Assembly: GCA_028023455.1 (NCBI GenBank)
Contig: JAQFVV010000001.1
Location: 19,341,611 to 19,405,610 of the forward strand
DNA from: Epiperipatus broadwayi
Lineage: Eukaryota > Onychophora > Udeonychophora > Euonychophora > Peripatidae
Length of the DNA: 64,000 nt
Direction of reading: 5' to 3'
The number at the start of each line of letters is the position of its first letter. Position 1 is the stretch's first letter. Of the stretch, positions 40,365 to 53,349 are shown piece by piece. Below the pieces are notes generated by a model. That model saw only the letters and a program-made list of their open reading frames with translations, made no database searches and was not told where the DNA came from. The translations under genes and the position numbers were made by a program.

Positions 40365-40468
40365 GCCTTATATAGTCATAGTTTTGTAGTGAAGTAGAGA
40401 TAAAAGGTGGCTGCTGGAGGGTTGCATTAGATCCTAAGATCTAGGTGCAGTGCTCTCAGATCCAAGGC

Positions 40469-40510
40469 TCTTCACTGATGAAGGCCACAAGCCAGAAACT
40501 AGTCTGGAGA
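40469..40510 (+). ncRNA. Hammerhead-like ribozyme, 40 kb element right arm
   Basis: Stem I TCTTCA (40469-40474) pairs fully with TGGAGA (40505-40510). CTGATGA follows at 40475-40481, stem II GGC/GCC with loop CACAA, GAAA at 40495-40498, then CTAGTC. Relative to the other copies, stem I has C to T on one side and G to A on the other at the paired position, a compensatory change. Position 10.1/11.1 is A-A, which is unusual. Confidence 0.65.
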
Positions 40511-40914
40511 TATTGGATGAGTAGGCACTAGATAGGAATTTTATGCACAAGCCTTCTGGCAGCCATTGATTACTCTGGTTAGCACAAGGTGGCACTATTA
40601 ATGGAGAGGTTTTTGCCTGTTTATTTTTATTGAGAGAATATAATGGAAGATAAAATATAATGCAGAGTTATAATTAGGAGTGATATTTGGTGTCTTTTAA
40701 ATATTAATTCTTCCTTAAGCTCTATGTCAGCATGTAATATTTATATAAGGCTATATAACTTTAGTACAAAGTTAGAAAACAGTATTAGTAACCATACTGT
40801 ACTAAAATATGTAGGCATATTCACTGTTTACTGGTTAGTTTATATACTCTTAGCAAAATCCATTTTTAACTTTCTGTTTTTTAATTTTTTTTCTCTGCTG
40901 TTGTTATAAAGTTA

Positions 40915-42010
40915 TCCAAACTCAACAGAAGCTAACCCTCATATAATGGACTCATCTTTACGACAAGATTGCCAAACATTGAATTCAATTTACAATAAGA
41001 CTGACCAATGAAATAAAAGTAAAAGTAAATAAATAACTTATGGTATAAATTCAATTGAAAAGTTAGATCAATGAAAGCAAAATAATTTCCAATAAGAACA
41101 GGGACCTCACTATAAAATGAGTCCACAACATTCAGATGTTTAGTAAACTTACAATAGTATTATATTGTTCACAATATAAACAGTGAGACATGTTTAAATT
41201 TGAAGCAACAAACATCACTGTTATTGCACATAAGGCAAGTCACCTATAAGTTAGAAGTATCAGTGTTTTAAAGGGAAGTCACAACATCTGTCACAAATTA
41301 ATCACTATCAGCTTGACTTGCATAATTCATGAATCATAATAGAGGTAAACCATCATAGTTTAAATGTTGAACATTCTCTGGGTATAAAATACTACATATA
41401 TATTGTATTATAAATACTTTTAATAAATGTCTTCAGAGCTATGTGTTTGTTATATGTCTCAACTTATCTATTATTAATGGACTAGTCCAGATTTCATCTT
41501 ATCTTGAGCAGATTGAGTGTTCATTGCGACAGACCAATAGATATATAAATAGATGACATATATTCAATAGCCAAAATAGTCTAATAGGTGATGATACTCA
41601 ATAAATTGAATTGTTTTCAGTGTGGAAGAGATCTGGCTGTAAATAATCAGTCCATTTGGAGGTAAAGTCGGATACCAAATTATTGCATGTCTAAAACAGT
41701 AGAGGCAAGTTCATGCTAGAACTAAAAGCTGCTAGAACATAAACTACACATGAGGTAAACTGTCACAGAACAGTTGGAAATGTCACTACACTTACGCATG
41801 AAGCAAGCTGTCACAGAGCAGCTACAAATGTTAGGTACATCTAACCTTTCCGTTAATAGATAGATCACTAATTAATGCTATACTAAGCCAACATATCAGG
41901 TGTACAATATAACAAACAGTCTTGTACGTATTTATAAATATGCTATATATATAAACATTAATAAACCTTTAATTATGTGTATATGAGTCTATGTTTATTA
42001 TGTTCATATA
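40915..42010 (+). repeat. Retroelement segments B then A (relic)
   Basis: Segment B (40.92-41.46 kb, starting ACTCAACAGAAGCTAACC) matches 57.17-57.70 kb. Segment A (41.47-42.0 kb, starting AATGGACTAGTCCAGATTTC) matches 56.20-56.77 kb. The order is B-A here and A-B there. Segment A contains AATAAAC near its end, and B contains a TATAAATA-rich part, so one of them may be an LTR. The 56 kb copy lies downstream of a gypsy gag-protease relic. Confidence 0.6.
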
Positions 42011-42572
42011 TTGTAAAGATTGAAATAGTCCAACCTGTACTCTCAGAAATATATATATATAAAATTGTGTATAAAACATATCAGAGATTTTGCGTCAAGT
42101 TTATATTTATTATTACGAGTATCCTCATTTTGATATTTATAAAAGTAATCTTTTATTTGAGAATAGTGAAAAGACAACAGTAATAATAACGAAAAAAAAG
42201 GGGGGAGGGGTGAAAATAAAATATATAAGATGTATTAAAATGATATAAAATTAACGAAAAAAAAAACCAAAATTAGAAGCATATGTGTTTATTGTTAGAT
42301 ATTTATATTTAATTTTTCAGATATACTGTATATATAATAATTTTAAAATATCAGGATATAAGCAAAGGCAATATTTAAAATAATAATAATAATAAAGAAC
42401 TGTTTTAAATTGAAGCGTCTTTGTTAACTACTTCAGGAAACTATACTCTAAACATTGAATCGAGCAGGAACTGTCAAATAAAAATAACTTTTGCTCTCGA
42501 TAAACAAAATAAAATGAAATGAAAAATATATAAAATAAAATGAAATAAAAAGAAAACAGGAGTCCATATATA

Positions 42573-43303
42573 AATAATTTAATTAGAGGGAGTTGGAACT
42601 CAGACTTTCAAGCTCTCTTTAATCATCCACTCGATGTTATACAACCGACTCACATGACTACATACATGTAAAAAAGATAAATAACCTCCAATATATGCAT
42701 TATGTGATGAACGAGCCAGCTACTCATCAGTTGATCAGGTTATCATCCCCCCCCCCCCCACACACACACATATATAAATAATCGACGTCTGTTTTTATTA
42801 AGATAGCAAATCTTCAAACTTTAGTAGACAGGCTTCAATTTTCTCCACTTTCCAGCTCTCCGGCTATCCATATCATTGAAAATGATGGCATGTTCAAAAC
42901 CCTTGTTTGCCAAATTTGTTGTCATACGCATGTTAACCATGTCATTCTGACCTCTCATATGCAGGTCCTTAAGGCCATTTAAATACACAGAAAGGAGGAG
43001 GATAGAATCGAATATTTAAATACAAATATATATACCTTTAAGCTAGATGTAATTAGAGATGAAATGGCAAACAACAGCTTTGGACATGATATGGATGGCT
43101 AGAGGGTTGGAGAGTATAGAAGATTTAAGCCTGTTCATTAAATATATATGTGTGGGAGATAATGATCTGAACTAACTAATGAATGCTGGTGCAGCATGGA
43201 ATCTGTGTATTGGAGATCTTTTTTTTGTATGTATGTGGTTGTGTGTGTCAGTTGTATAAGATAAAGTGAATGACTAAAGATAGCTTAAAAATTTGGGTTC
43301 AAA
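42573..43303. mobile_element. 731 bp insertion with tRNA-like inverted ends
   Basis: Absent from D2 at about 52121. The putative target-site duplication TCCATATATA lies at 42563-42572 and 43304-43313. The left end (about 42587-42660, minus strand) and right end (43243-43306, plus strand) carry related tRNA-like sequence: GTTGTATAACATCGAG versus GTTGTATAAGATAAAG, then AGAGCTTGAAAGTCT versus ATAGCTTAAAAATTT, then a B-box region. The right B-box GGTTCAAATCC (43296-43306) fits the consensus exactly. The inner part (43.04-43.29 kb) matches the repeat at 13.07-13.38 kb. A run of C followed by CA lies near 42.75 kb. Confidence 0.6.
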
Positions 43304-43681
43304 TCCATATATAATTTGTAACAACATGGTTGATCAATCACAATTTAACTAACCAAAGTATAATCGAGATTCCAACCATTTTATTGTCTTGTGATATAAT
43401 TCATAAATTTTGTGTTAGGCAGAACTGTAAGTTCAGGTAACTATTATTTATTACCATTATTTTTTTATTTTTTAGTACTATATAACAATACCCTGCATCA
43501 ATTTATTATTACATATATAAAAAGAGACATTTAATCTTTACTATAATTCCTTAGCATTTATGTTAAAACTAAAACTGTCATTTTTTTTTTTTTGCTTTCT
43601 GTATATTTCCTTTACTCTTTTGTTGCTCATAAAAATTTGTTATATTAAATCATATTTAAGCACATAATATTACAATCTATT

Positions 43682-43770
43682 GTGGTCGAGAGGTCAGCAA
43701 CAGCTGCTTTACTAGAAGTTGTCCTGGGTTAGTGGGTTCACTTCCTGGCTGATGCTATGACATATGAGAA
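43682..43770 (+). mobile_element. tRNA-derived SINE insertion with 15 bp target duplication
   Basis: An exact A-box consensus TGGTCGAGAGG (43683-43693) and near-exact B-box GGTTCACTTCC (43735-43745), 52 bases apart, as in class II (Leu/Ser) tRNAs. It is flanked by ATATTACAATCTATT (43667-43681) and ATATTACCATCTATT (43771-43785). The duplicate D2 has the uninterrupted site at about 52501-52515. The acceptor-stem 5' side is missing, so this is a retroposed, 5'-truncated copy, not a tRNA gene. Confidence 0.7.
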
Positions 43771-44374
43771 ATATTACCATCTATTCTATAGGTTCATTGA
43801 AAGCTTAACTCAAGGAATGGTCATAACTATTTTATTGTTAATTTTATTTTATTGTTCACCTATGTCATAATAAAGAATGAATCAAATAGCTTATTCAAAA
43901 TTTAACTTTGATTTTTTTGTATTATAAATTTATTTCACAACTCTGTCATAGTTGCACTTGGTGTCATGACACAGCATATTTGTTTAGTAACACGCATGTA
44001 ACTTACCCTGAGAATGTTTAAATGTTTTATGATTATTATTTTTAAGATTTGGAGCTATCCATGGTTATAATTATTCAAAATAAATTTAAACCCCACACAT
44101 ATATAATTATCTATGAGTATAGTCTCATTTTCATCAAAGGTATTCTTCATTTCTGGATTATACAGTGAACAAACAATCTTGAGTCATAGTTAGGTTTATT
44201 TAATCATATAATAGTACAAGAACTAGTACAAGCACAGACTATTTATAACTGTGAATTTAGCATGGGAATTAAGCAGTCTTAAAGGAATCTGCTAACCAAT
44301 TTCATATGGTTACCATTTGGTGCCACAATTCATGGAACTTATTGAACAAGATGACCATGATCATTTTCATATAG

Positions 44375-47300
44375 TTACAATTTGGCACTTTCCAATCTTG
44401 GGCCATGAAATTAAGGGTTTCAGCATGCTATGAATTTATCTGTTGACTCAACAAGTGTTCTAGATAATTTAAATCAATCTCTAAGAAAAGTACATTTTGT
44501 TTTTGGCAAGTAGTATATTATCAAAATTTTTTTTAACATGCTTTGAGATGATATACAAAGATACAAGATTAAAAGCTCAGAATTTAATATTGAAACAGTA
44601 AGATTTGCATTCAAATCTTTAGTTTCACCTTTTTCTATCATGTCTCACCCACCATCTTTATTCTACCCAAATTTAAACTTTTTGGTATCGAATTGTGTGT
44701 GTAGCGATATTAAAAATATATAAATATCTGTAAAATTCACCGTAAGCACACACATACTTCGATAACAAATCTAAAACAATGAATAATAATATTTGATAGA
44801 ATTTTAAATTTCTCTTTTTGTTATATAATGTTGATATAACTTTTTTTGTTAATATATTGCTGTTTTAAAAATTGTATTTTAAATAATTTTGAAATTGGAT
44901 TTTTAATTTAAAGAAAAGTAAAAATCAATTATAAATCCCTTTGTACTTGAAATTTGGCAAGTCATGGTTGGTGAAAGATATGATAGATTAATTAGAAAAA
45001 AATTCCCTAAAAGTTTCAATTAATAAAATGTAAAAAGGTAAAATAAACCTAAACAATAAAACTGCAGCTTTCTGAATTAATTAAAATTCTAAAAATGCTT
45101 TTTAATGCATTGATTCTCCTCGGGGCAAATGAATGGAACTAAAAATAAACTAGAACAAAATTACAAAGATAAGATAAAGAAAAAGAGAACATTTTGAATT
45201 TTAAAAACTTTATTGTTAGACTTTGTGCTGTGCTCTTGCTTAGTTGAGAGAATCATAGATCTTAAACTTTTTCGTCCAGAATAAGATGACCAAGTAGAAA
45301 GTGCCCAGATTATTCCTCCCCCCAGAGATGGTCGATCAGATGCCCAAACCTCCACATGTGCCCTTCACAAATTTAAATCATGAGAATCTACTGCCCAAAT
45401 AATCGGAAAGCTGCTGCTGCTATTGAAATAAATCCATAACCTGAGAGCTGGAAAGAACTGCTGCTGTTGAAATAAATCCCTAACCTGAGAGCTGGAAAGA
45501 AACACTGCTGTTAAACTCACAATGGAACATGAAAAGCTTCTTATAAAACAGGTACCTGTACCCAAGGCCTATAAATTCTATCCATAAGCTATAGCTCAAT
45601 CTATATAAATTGTTCATTGATAAATTTAATTGTAAATCTATTCTGTAATTTCTTTTAATAATCTAGTTTACCTAACTTTGTCTATCTCTTGGGTATGTAT
45701 TTCTACTTTTACATTTTATTATTTAATAATATCATACTGATAAGATTTCTGACCAGGCCTCACAAAATTTTAAATATCAATTCTACTTAAAATGGTTGCC
45801 ATCTTGTGCGACAACCAAATCTTAAAATTCTTATATATACTTCTGTTGGCTGGCCAGCTTGGAAATCACCATAATTGTTTAATGAATAAATACATTATTG
45901 CATGAAATAGTGGATGTGTGTCCAATAAATCTCATGATTAACATTTACTTATATTAGATTATTTTGTTTCAATTATCTTCATGTTAATCGACATGCATTC
46001 ATTGCTTCACTTATTGTTATGCAGGAGTCTACTACATGGCTAGTGGCAGACATATTAGTTCTTAGAGTAAGACCCTAATTTATAATTAACTTTAAATTTG
46101 TTTTTAATTTTAAATAATAAATTCATTATTCGTTAAACCCATTAAGTACATTTCTTTGAGAGCAAAATACATTCTTTATTAAATGTTGGTAATGTGGGAC
46201 CGAGTCATAAATTTTATTCAATCCTAACCTATTATGTTAGTTATACATGTGTTACAGTTTAGAGATGCGATAATCCATCTTTGAGCCTTGGATACTCTGG
46301 ATCATACAGTATTTACCGAATCTTAGTCATCCTACACAAGGGGACATAATGAATGTTCTCGTAGGGCTTAATGCCTGTCACACAGTCAGGTAGTAATTGT
46401 GGCATGAACCCTTTGCACCTGATGATGCTTATGGGTCCCTCTTACCTTCAGGCCTACAGCAAACACCAACCCATTGTTTCAAATTCATCCATTGGCTTGG
46501 CAGTTTTAATGTACTGCCATTCTCACATCGCATTTCTAAATGTACCACATGTTTCTTTATTATTAATTTTATTATTCCAAATATGACTCCATCTCGGCAT
46601 TATTTGACATAAACTCACTCTAAAATCAATGTTTGCCCATAATTTAATTCCTCATAAATATCTTATTTGATTAAATAAAATATATGTCCACAGCTGCTAT
46701 TTTTATTTCTAATTTAGACTCGTTCATTGCAAAGCTATTAAATCCCCAAAGGCATGATTTTGAAATACTTGCTCAAGAATTCAGGTAGCTAGATTATGTC
46801 AGTCAAATAATTGTACTCTTTGTAAATATAAAACAGTATCGGAAGAATAATGCCACTACTGGAATTTTAATATAATTATGTTTTATTTAAATAATTTTAA
46901 TCTTAAATGTTATAATTAAATAATTTCAAGCCATACATTTGCCATCATCTATTTATTTATTCGACACACCTTCAGTATAATATTTCCTCGATTATTTAAA
47001 ATATAAATGTCTAGATTTAGTATGTTGTCTGTCTAACTCAAAAATAAAGTCTATGAGTCTCTCGCATCTCCCTGATCCCTGTGCCTAAGGAAATGTTTAC
47101 TAATGTAGCATCAGATGCGTTGTTTCATAGTGTGTATTGTGAAACTGATAAACCATGTTCGAACTCAGTACTGCTGGTAGCTTCTCTACCTATGGTGCTG
47201 CTTTTCAGTGTGGTGGTCGAATTCTGCACTATGTTAACAAAGCACACGAATCTGACCATTACAATATCCAGGTATAAATGAATAAAAGAAGTTTGAGAAT

Positions 47301-47519
47301 AGAATTGTCTGCTAGATTTCATTTCTTTTGCTATGTTGATTAGACAATTATTTTTTTCTGATCCTGGAGTGAGATGGAAAGACCCTTAAATAGATTTATA
47401 TGATTAGATTCTTGAAATACAAAGTAAAATTTTATATATACATACGTGTAAAAATACATATTCATTTAATGTATTAACGTAGTATTAGAGGCTATGGCTT
47501 ATACTAAAGATTTAGGATG
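44375..47519. other. Non-coding region, no gene recognised
   Basis: Short frames at 46371-46612 and 47081-47322 are somewhat less AT-rich but have no motif. A tandem repeat at 45.4-45.5 kb is listed separately. Confidence 0.45.
45405..45515. repeat. 44 bp tandem repeat, about 2.5 units
   Basis: CTGCTG, TTGAAATAAATCC and ACCTGAGAGCTGGAAAG recur with a 44-base period (GAAATAAATCC at 45425 and 45469). Confidence 0.85.
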
Positions 47520-47831
47520 CTTAAAAAGCTAAATTCAAGAATAGATGCTAATTTTGCCAAACTAGATGCCAGCTCTAAGGAGCTAAATACAAAATAAGAT
47601 GCCAACTCTGAAGGAGGCAAATGGAAAAAATCTTAACAAGCCAGATCTAGAAATGAAGCCATTGTATTTGTAATAGAAGATAAAATGCTGCATCAAACAA
47701 TAATAGGTGACATTGATGAAACTATGAAGGAATTATACACTGTAATCCAAGAAACAGTGAGTTGTAATTTGGATTTGAAGAATACTAAGCTGACAATAAG
47801 ATGAAAATAGTGAAGATAGATTATTAAGAAT
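47520..47831 (+). other. Possible coiled-coil coding relic
   Basis: One frame reads LNSRIDANFAKLDASSKELNTK and later IDETMKELYTVIQETV, a heptad-like pattern seen in retroelement ORF1/gag coiled coils. Stops interrupt it. This is inference only. Confidence 0.25.
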
Positions 47832-48000
47832 TTCTGCCATCTAATATGCATATTGAATGTCTAGAAAAATTTAACTTTATTTAAATATTCCAAATACATT
47901 CAACTGTTAGTAATAGCACATCAAACAGTTGAATGTATTTGAAATATTTAAATAAAGTTAAATTTTTCTAAAGACATTCAATACGCATATTAGATGATGG
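47832..48000. repeat. Long perfect-type hairpin (77 bp arms, 15 bp loop)
   Basis: Left arm 47832-47908 and right arm 47924-48000 are reverse complements with a few mismatches. Core landmarks are AATTTAACTTTATTTAAATA and CAAATACATTCAACTGTT. Resembles a MITE or a snap-back duplication. No hammerhead core is present. Confidence 0.88.
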
Positions 48001-51000
48001 AAATAATCCAATATAAAAATACAACTAGAACACCATTATCACATACCTTCAGGAAAAAAAGATAAAACTACTGATTTTGAGATCACTAATCTTTCAATCA
48101 ATGGTGATGAAAGCAAATGTGATTTAATGAGCAAACAGGATTCAAAAGAAATTCATATGAAAATAAGGTACAAGAGATATATTTCTGAAGGTAAAAATAT
48201 TATTATAAAGAGGATATATATTATTTCAGGTCCTGAATTAGCAAAATTAATATACACTTTAAGAAGCTATGCACAGCAGATTATTACATGAAGGAATATA
48301 TGTAGCCCTAAATCTTTAAAAAATAATAATAATTTTTATTTTGTATAAGGAAGCTGTATTTCTAAATAAATTTCAGAATGAAAATGTGAGTAGAAACTCA
48401 CACACAGTGAAAATAAAAGTCAAAGTTATAATGACTCTGTCAATAATGTTCAGTCTTGCCAAAATTTATCTCTATATGTTCTTGATCTTGACTGTTAGAA
48501 AAGGATCTTACAATGCTATAGACTTCCCACACCTACTATATTGTTATGAATTATTGTGAGTTAGATGATTTGGTTTTGGCCTATTATAAATTAGATAGGA
48601 TAAAATTTGTATATATAAATAAGTAAATAGATTAATAGTGCTAAATACAATTAGCACATCAGGATTAAACTAAATTCCATGTTAGTCACCCACAGGAATC
48701 CCAATAAAAAGTATTTCAATTTATATAAAGAGACCCTATAGGATAAAGAAAATTTGAGAAAATGCTTATACAATTGATATACCAATAGGATGAGAGGAAC
48801 TCACAATGCCAAAAGCCTTAAAACAATATATACCCAGGAATAATTAACATTAACTCATCTTGCCCATATACTCTAATAGAATGTACAAAATATCTTATAG
48901 TTTATTAGCTCAATCTCCCTCCCTTGATCAATTCTTCCTATAACAACAGCAGTAAACTTTGCTGTTTTAATATGTACATAGTAAAATATACAATTATTTA
49001 TTCATGTTACATATTGTGCCAGACGAAATCTTTTATCTTCGTCTATCAATCTATTCTGATACAGAGGGGGTCACCAGACCACTATGTGTCTGGAAAATTT
49101 GTTTACTGTGATCAGAATAGATGATGATGATGGTTTGTGCAGACTAGACTCAGGGAGAAACAAGAGATCATAAATTGTTTAGACAATTGAGACAAAAGTA
49201 CCAAGACAAACGTCAGCCAAATTAAGTTTAAACATATTTCATAAAATTTTATTATGAGAAAAATAAATTATTAAGTATAAGTTTATAAATTAACAAATAT
49301 GATTAGCTCAGGCGTGTACCAGAAAGACTAAATGCAATGCTCTGGCAGATCTACTGATTCTCTAATAAACAAATTTAAAGTGAGGAATCAAATTTCATTC
49401 AGCCGAGGATTCATCTTAACATTGGTTCTCACTTTCAGATATTCAAACAATACGTCCTCGAAATAGATCAAAGATACCAGTGCCGATGAGCTTTTCGAGA
49501 TCTAAACATGGTCAGACTGCGAATGTCCTTATATCGGTATGAATTGCACCCATTACTATGTTTAAAATAATGGTGATTGATCCATCTCAAGAACAACTGA
49601 AAAATAAGATTGAAAGGAAGAAAACAAAAACTGGTGAATCCCAGCCAAACGATTGGTGAAAATTATTTTAAAATTAATAAGAAAAGGTCTCAATAGGAGA
49701 CAAGCAAATAATTAGAAAAACAGTTACGTCTGCCCCAGCAATTAAAGAAAAGAAAATGAATTACAAACAAATTCTGAGTACATGCTCTGATAAATTTAAA
49801 GCATACGTAATAAATACAAAAATAAATCTATCGGAGAGTGCACATGAGTACGAGAATATTAAAAGTTGTAAACACTTTAGCAGAACGAAAGTATCGCTCA
49901 CCTGTAATTTAAGAAAGGATAAATTTTATCTTCCTGCTGATGACTTATAAACTTACAAAGAAAAACATAATTCTAATTTCTGCTTTTAGAGATATTAGAA
50001 ACGAAATCTCCACCTGCGGCAAATTAGATGATAAAGTCGCCAGCCAAAAGATTTTCGGAGGTTTGCAAAAGCGCAAACACAGTGTTTACAAATTAATTAT
50101 TGAATACTATATAATTACAGGTAAGCATTTAAAATACATGACCACTAAAGCATTTATAAAAGTCTTACATAAAAATAGGAAACTCACTCGTCACTCTCCA
50201 ATAAACAAAAATTGAAAGCAACTTGGAATCTTAAAACTAAGATTCCAGGACACACTACAAAATCTTAGAAAACACAGCAAATATTAAATATGAGGCTATA
50301 TTGTTTAGGAATACATATTTATGATTAGATTGAGTGGAGATTTAATGACAATTAATTTACCCTGGGAACAATAAAAAGAAAATAGTTACCTTTCGGTAAA
50401 AGCAATGTTCACGTAGAGTGTGCACTTTTACTTAAGTTCATTTTCAGGTCTTTAGACCACAGCAAGGTAGATGTAACGAGGTTCCAGCTTCTTTTAGGTG
50501 TTTAAGGCATTACTGGAGCAAACTTGGAAGTCAGGGATCCGTCTTTTGTTGAATTAGCAAGCCATTCGGATGGTGACAACACGTATAGAATTTTTCATCT
50601 TGTGGCAAGCAGAAGTATTTAATAACAGCTCTTGTCCTTTAAGAATTTAAATGTCCATGCTGATATAAACTTTTACTTTAGAAACAGCTTGTCTATTTAC
50701 GAATAATGAATTAACTGACACTCCAAATTTTCGCTCCATTTCCCACGAAACATTTTCCTTGTTGTTAAATTTCTTCACCTTAGGCAGGACAAATATTAAT
50801 CTCCCACTTAATCTATCTAAGAATTCCATCCAGGGTTTATTGAAATGAAAACAACAACATAAAAATCAAATCTCTGCTATCAAAATTGTTTACAATAATT
50901 AAAATAAAAGCAACAGGAATGCAATTAGCTAGCCAGCTTGTTTTTAAATCAAATGGATTTAAAAACAGGCGGTATATGAAAACTATTTTAAAATAAATCG

Positions 51001-51239
51001 ATAAACATTTTTAAAAAATCCATTTTACATATAAACGCGTGTATACTTGGATACACACATTCTTTTTAAATAATATTTCAAATTTAAACTCTTCGTTTAA
51101 TTAAAATTAAAAGCTTAATAAATTTCTTTTTTTTTTTTTGTTTAATAACAACACCATTGAACCGGATTTCAATCAGGTTCAATATAGTTATTAGTTATGT
51201 TGAGTTTTTTCATTAAGAAAAGAATGTGTTGTAAGGATT
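48001..51239. other. Non-coding region, no gene recognised
   Basis: Frames at 49756-49950, 49940-50215 (plus) and 50647-50829 (minus) lie in slightly GC-richer DNA (49.3-50.9 kb), but I see no domain. That patch could be an old element or part of a gene, and I cannot support either. Confidence 0.4.
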
Positions 51240-52802
51240 ATGTTTATAAATTATATCAGACATTTTGCATCAAGTTATATTTATCATTATAAGTATCACA
51301 TTTTGACATTTGTAAAAATAATCTTTTATTTGAGAATAATGAAAAGTCAACAGTAACAATAACAAAAAAACTAATGAAAATAAAATATGCCAATCATATT
51401 AAAATGATATAACATTAATAATAAACAAAATTAGAAACAGAGTATTGTTAATTATTTACATTTAAATTTTCAGATATATATATATATATATTCTAGAATA
51501 TTAGAATATAATCACTTATATCGCTGTTATTGTGTCAACAATAAAAGGTTAGAAGATGTATGTGACTTGTGAAAAGAGATCTGAAAAAAAAAGAGAAGGA
51601 ATAAAAAAAATTCCTTTTGCACTGTCAAGTGCAGTGAAAGAAAGTTATTAGAAAAGTTTTATCTTATTAATTTCACTCTTACCAATGGCAATGTAAATTT
51701 CCATTTATGTCTTGCATAATTGACAAGGTAGACTAGAAAGCAAACCACTTATCTAAGGATTTTTCCACTCTCTTGACTGTATATTCCATTTTATATCAAC
51801 AGTACACTGTAAATATAGACATGCATAGCTAAGGATAGAAATTGTGTATTTAATCAACTCATACCAACCTGGAGAAGAAGGAGGCCAATATTTAAAACCT
51901 GAGCAATCAATTGTAAAAAGAAAATATTACTGCTAATCTTCTTAAACATACTGTCATTCACCAAAGCAATATTTAAAAATAATAATAATAAAGAACCATT
52001 CTAACTTCATGTAACTTCATAGGAAATGATAATCAAACATTGAATTGAGGAGAAGGAACTGTCAAATAAAAACATTTCCTGTCGACAAACAACAAAATGA
52101 AATTAAATGGAAATGGAAAACCATATATATACAATTTGTAAAACATAGTTGATTAATCATAATTTAATAACCAAAGTATAATGAGTTTCTAACCATTTTT
52201 TGTCTTGTGATATAATTCATGAATTTTGTGGCACAGATAGGCAGAACCATAAGGTCAAGTAGCTATTATTATAATCATTAATAATATTATTTTTATTTTG
52301 GTATTATATAACAAGGCACACATCAATTTATATATATATAAAGAGACATTTAATCTGTATTATGATTCCTTAGCATTTATGTTAAAATTGTCATTTTATT
52401 TATTTTAAGCGTTATTATTTGTAACTGAACATTATTTAAGCACATAATAGACTGTCTTCATTTTAATACTCTTATACTTGATAAGCCTTTAAATAGTAAA
52501 TATTACAATCTATTCTATAAGTTTATTGAAAGCTTAATTTAAAAAAAGACCATTACTATCTTATTGTTATTTTTATTTTATTGTTACCTCTTGCCTATGT
52601 CACAATAAAAGATGGAGCAAATACTTTATTCAAAATTTAACTTTGTTTGATTTTTTTTCTTTGTTATAAAATTATTTCACAACTCGTTCATAAACAGAGC
52701 AAAACTCTCCATACAGTATTGCCACCTGTGCTAAACAGAGTAATCAATGGATGCCAGAAAGCTTGTGCATAAAATCCCTATCTAATGCCTACTCATCCAA
52801 TA

Positions 52803-52844
52803 TCCCCAGACTAGTTTCTGGCTTGTGGCCTTCGTCAGTGAGGA
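52803..52844 (-). ncRNA. Hammerhead-like ribozyme, 53 kb element left arm
   Basis: Sense: stem I TCCTCA with TGGGGA (six pairs, one U-G), core CTGACGA, stem II GGC/GCC with loop CACAA, GAAA, CTAGTC. It mirrors the right arm base for base. All invariant core positions are present; 10.1/11.1 is A-A. Confidence 0.65.
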
Positions 52845-53349
52845 GCTTTGGATCTGAGAGCACTGCATCTAGATCTTAGGATCTAATGCAACCCTCTAGC
52901 AACCACCTTTTATCTCTTCTTAACTACAAAACTATGAGAATGAAATTGAAAACACAAAAAATATTTTCAATCTAAGCTCAATAGCTTATATAGTCATATG
53001 GGTCTGAACTCAGTTCAGCACCCATACATTTTGGTGTCTTTGGCTCTTTTACAACCATAGCCACCACTATCCTATTAGGCAGGATTGGTGTTAAACCATT
53101 AAGCATCACATGATCACATTTCCTATACTAGCACATTAATTGTTGATAAACAGAGCAAAACTCTCCATACAGTATTGCCACCTGTGCTAAACAGAGTAAT
53201 CAATGGATGCTATTGAGCTTAGATTGAAAATATTTTTTGTGTTTTCAATTTCATTCTCATAGTTTTGTAGTTAAGAAGAGATAAAAGGTGGTTGCTAGAG
53301 GGTTGCATTAGATCCTAAGATCTAGATGCAGTGCTCTCAGATCCAAAGC

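Larger units (their letters stand above)
40138..40625. mobile_element. Foldback element with two divergent hammerheads (40 kb copy)
   Basis: Arms of about 190 bases are inverted around a centre near 40.41 kb. The left arm runs TGCTAACCAGAGTAATCAAT … CAGACTAGTTTCTGG, and the right arm reads the complement, … ATTGATTACTCTGGTTAGCA. The outer left end GGCAGGAATGGTGTTAAGCC recurs in the 53 kb element. No coding capacity. Each arm carries a hammerhead-like motif pointing outward. Confidence 0.8.
42067..44374. repeat. Diverged duplication, copy D1
   Basis: Collinear with 51240-54009 (D2). Shared landmarks in order include TCTTTTATTTGAGAATA, AATAATAATAATAAAGAAC, TGATATAATTCAT, AAGAGACATTTAATCT, TCATGACACAGCAT, AAGATTTGGAGCTA, AGTGAACAAA and CACAGA. 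D1 has two insertions absent from D2 (42573-43303 and 43682-43770). D2 has one absent from D1 (52693-53557). No coding sequence is recognised within the shared part. Confidence 0.85.

Noticed and set aside
46371-46612. 71-codon frames with some Cys and His residues
   Set aside because: No spacing typical of a zinc finger, and two overlapping frames are equally open.
47081-47322. Frame with a hydrophobic stretch followed by CAG|GTATAA, looking like an exon end
   Set aside because: No homologous domain, no partner exon visible and no supporting start. One donor-like match is expected by chance.
49756-50215. Two adjacent small frames in slightly GC-richer DNA
   Set aside because: No motif, unrelated frames and no conserved copy in the window. 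I cannot support a gene.
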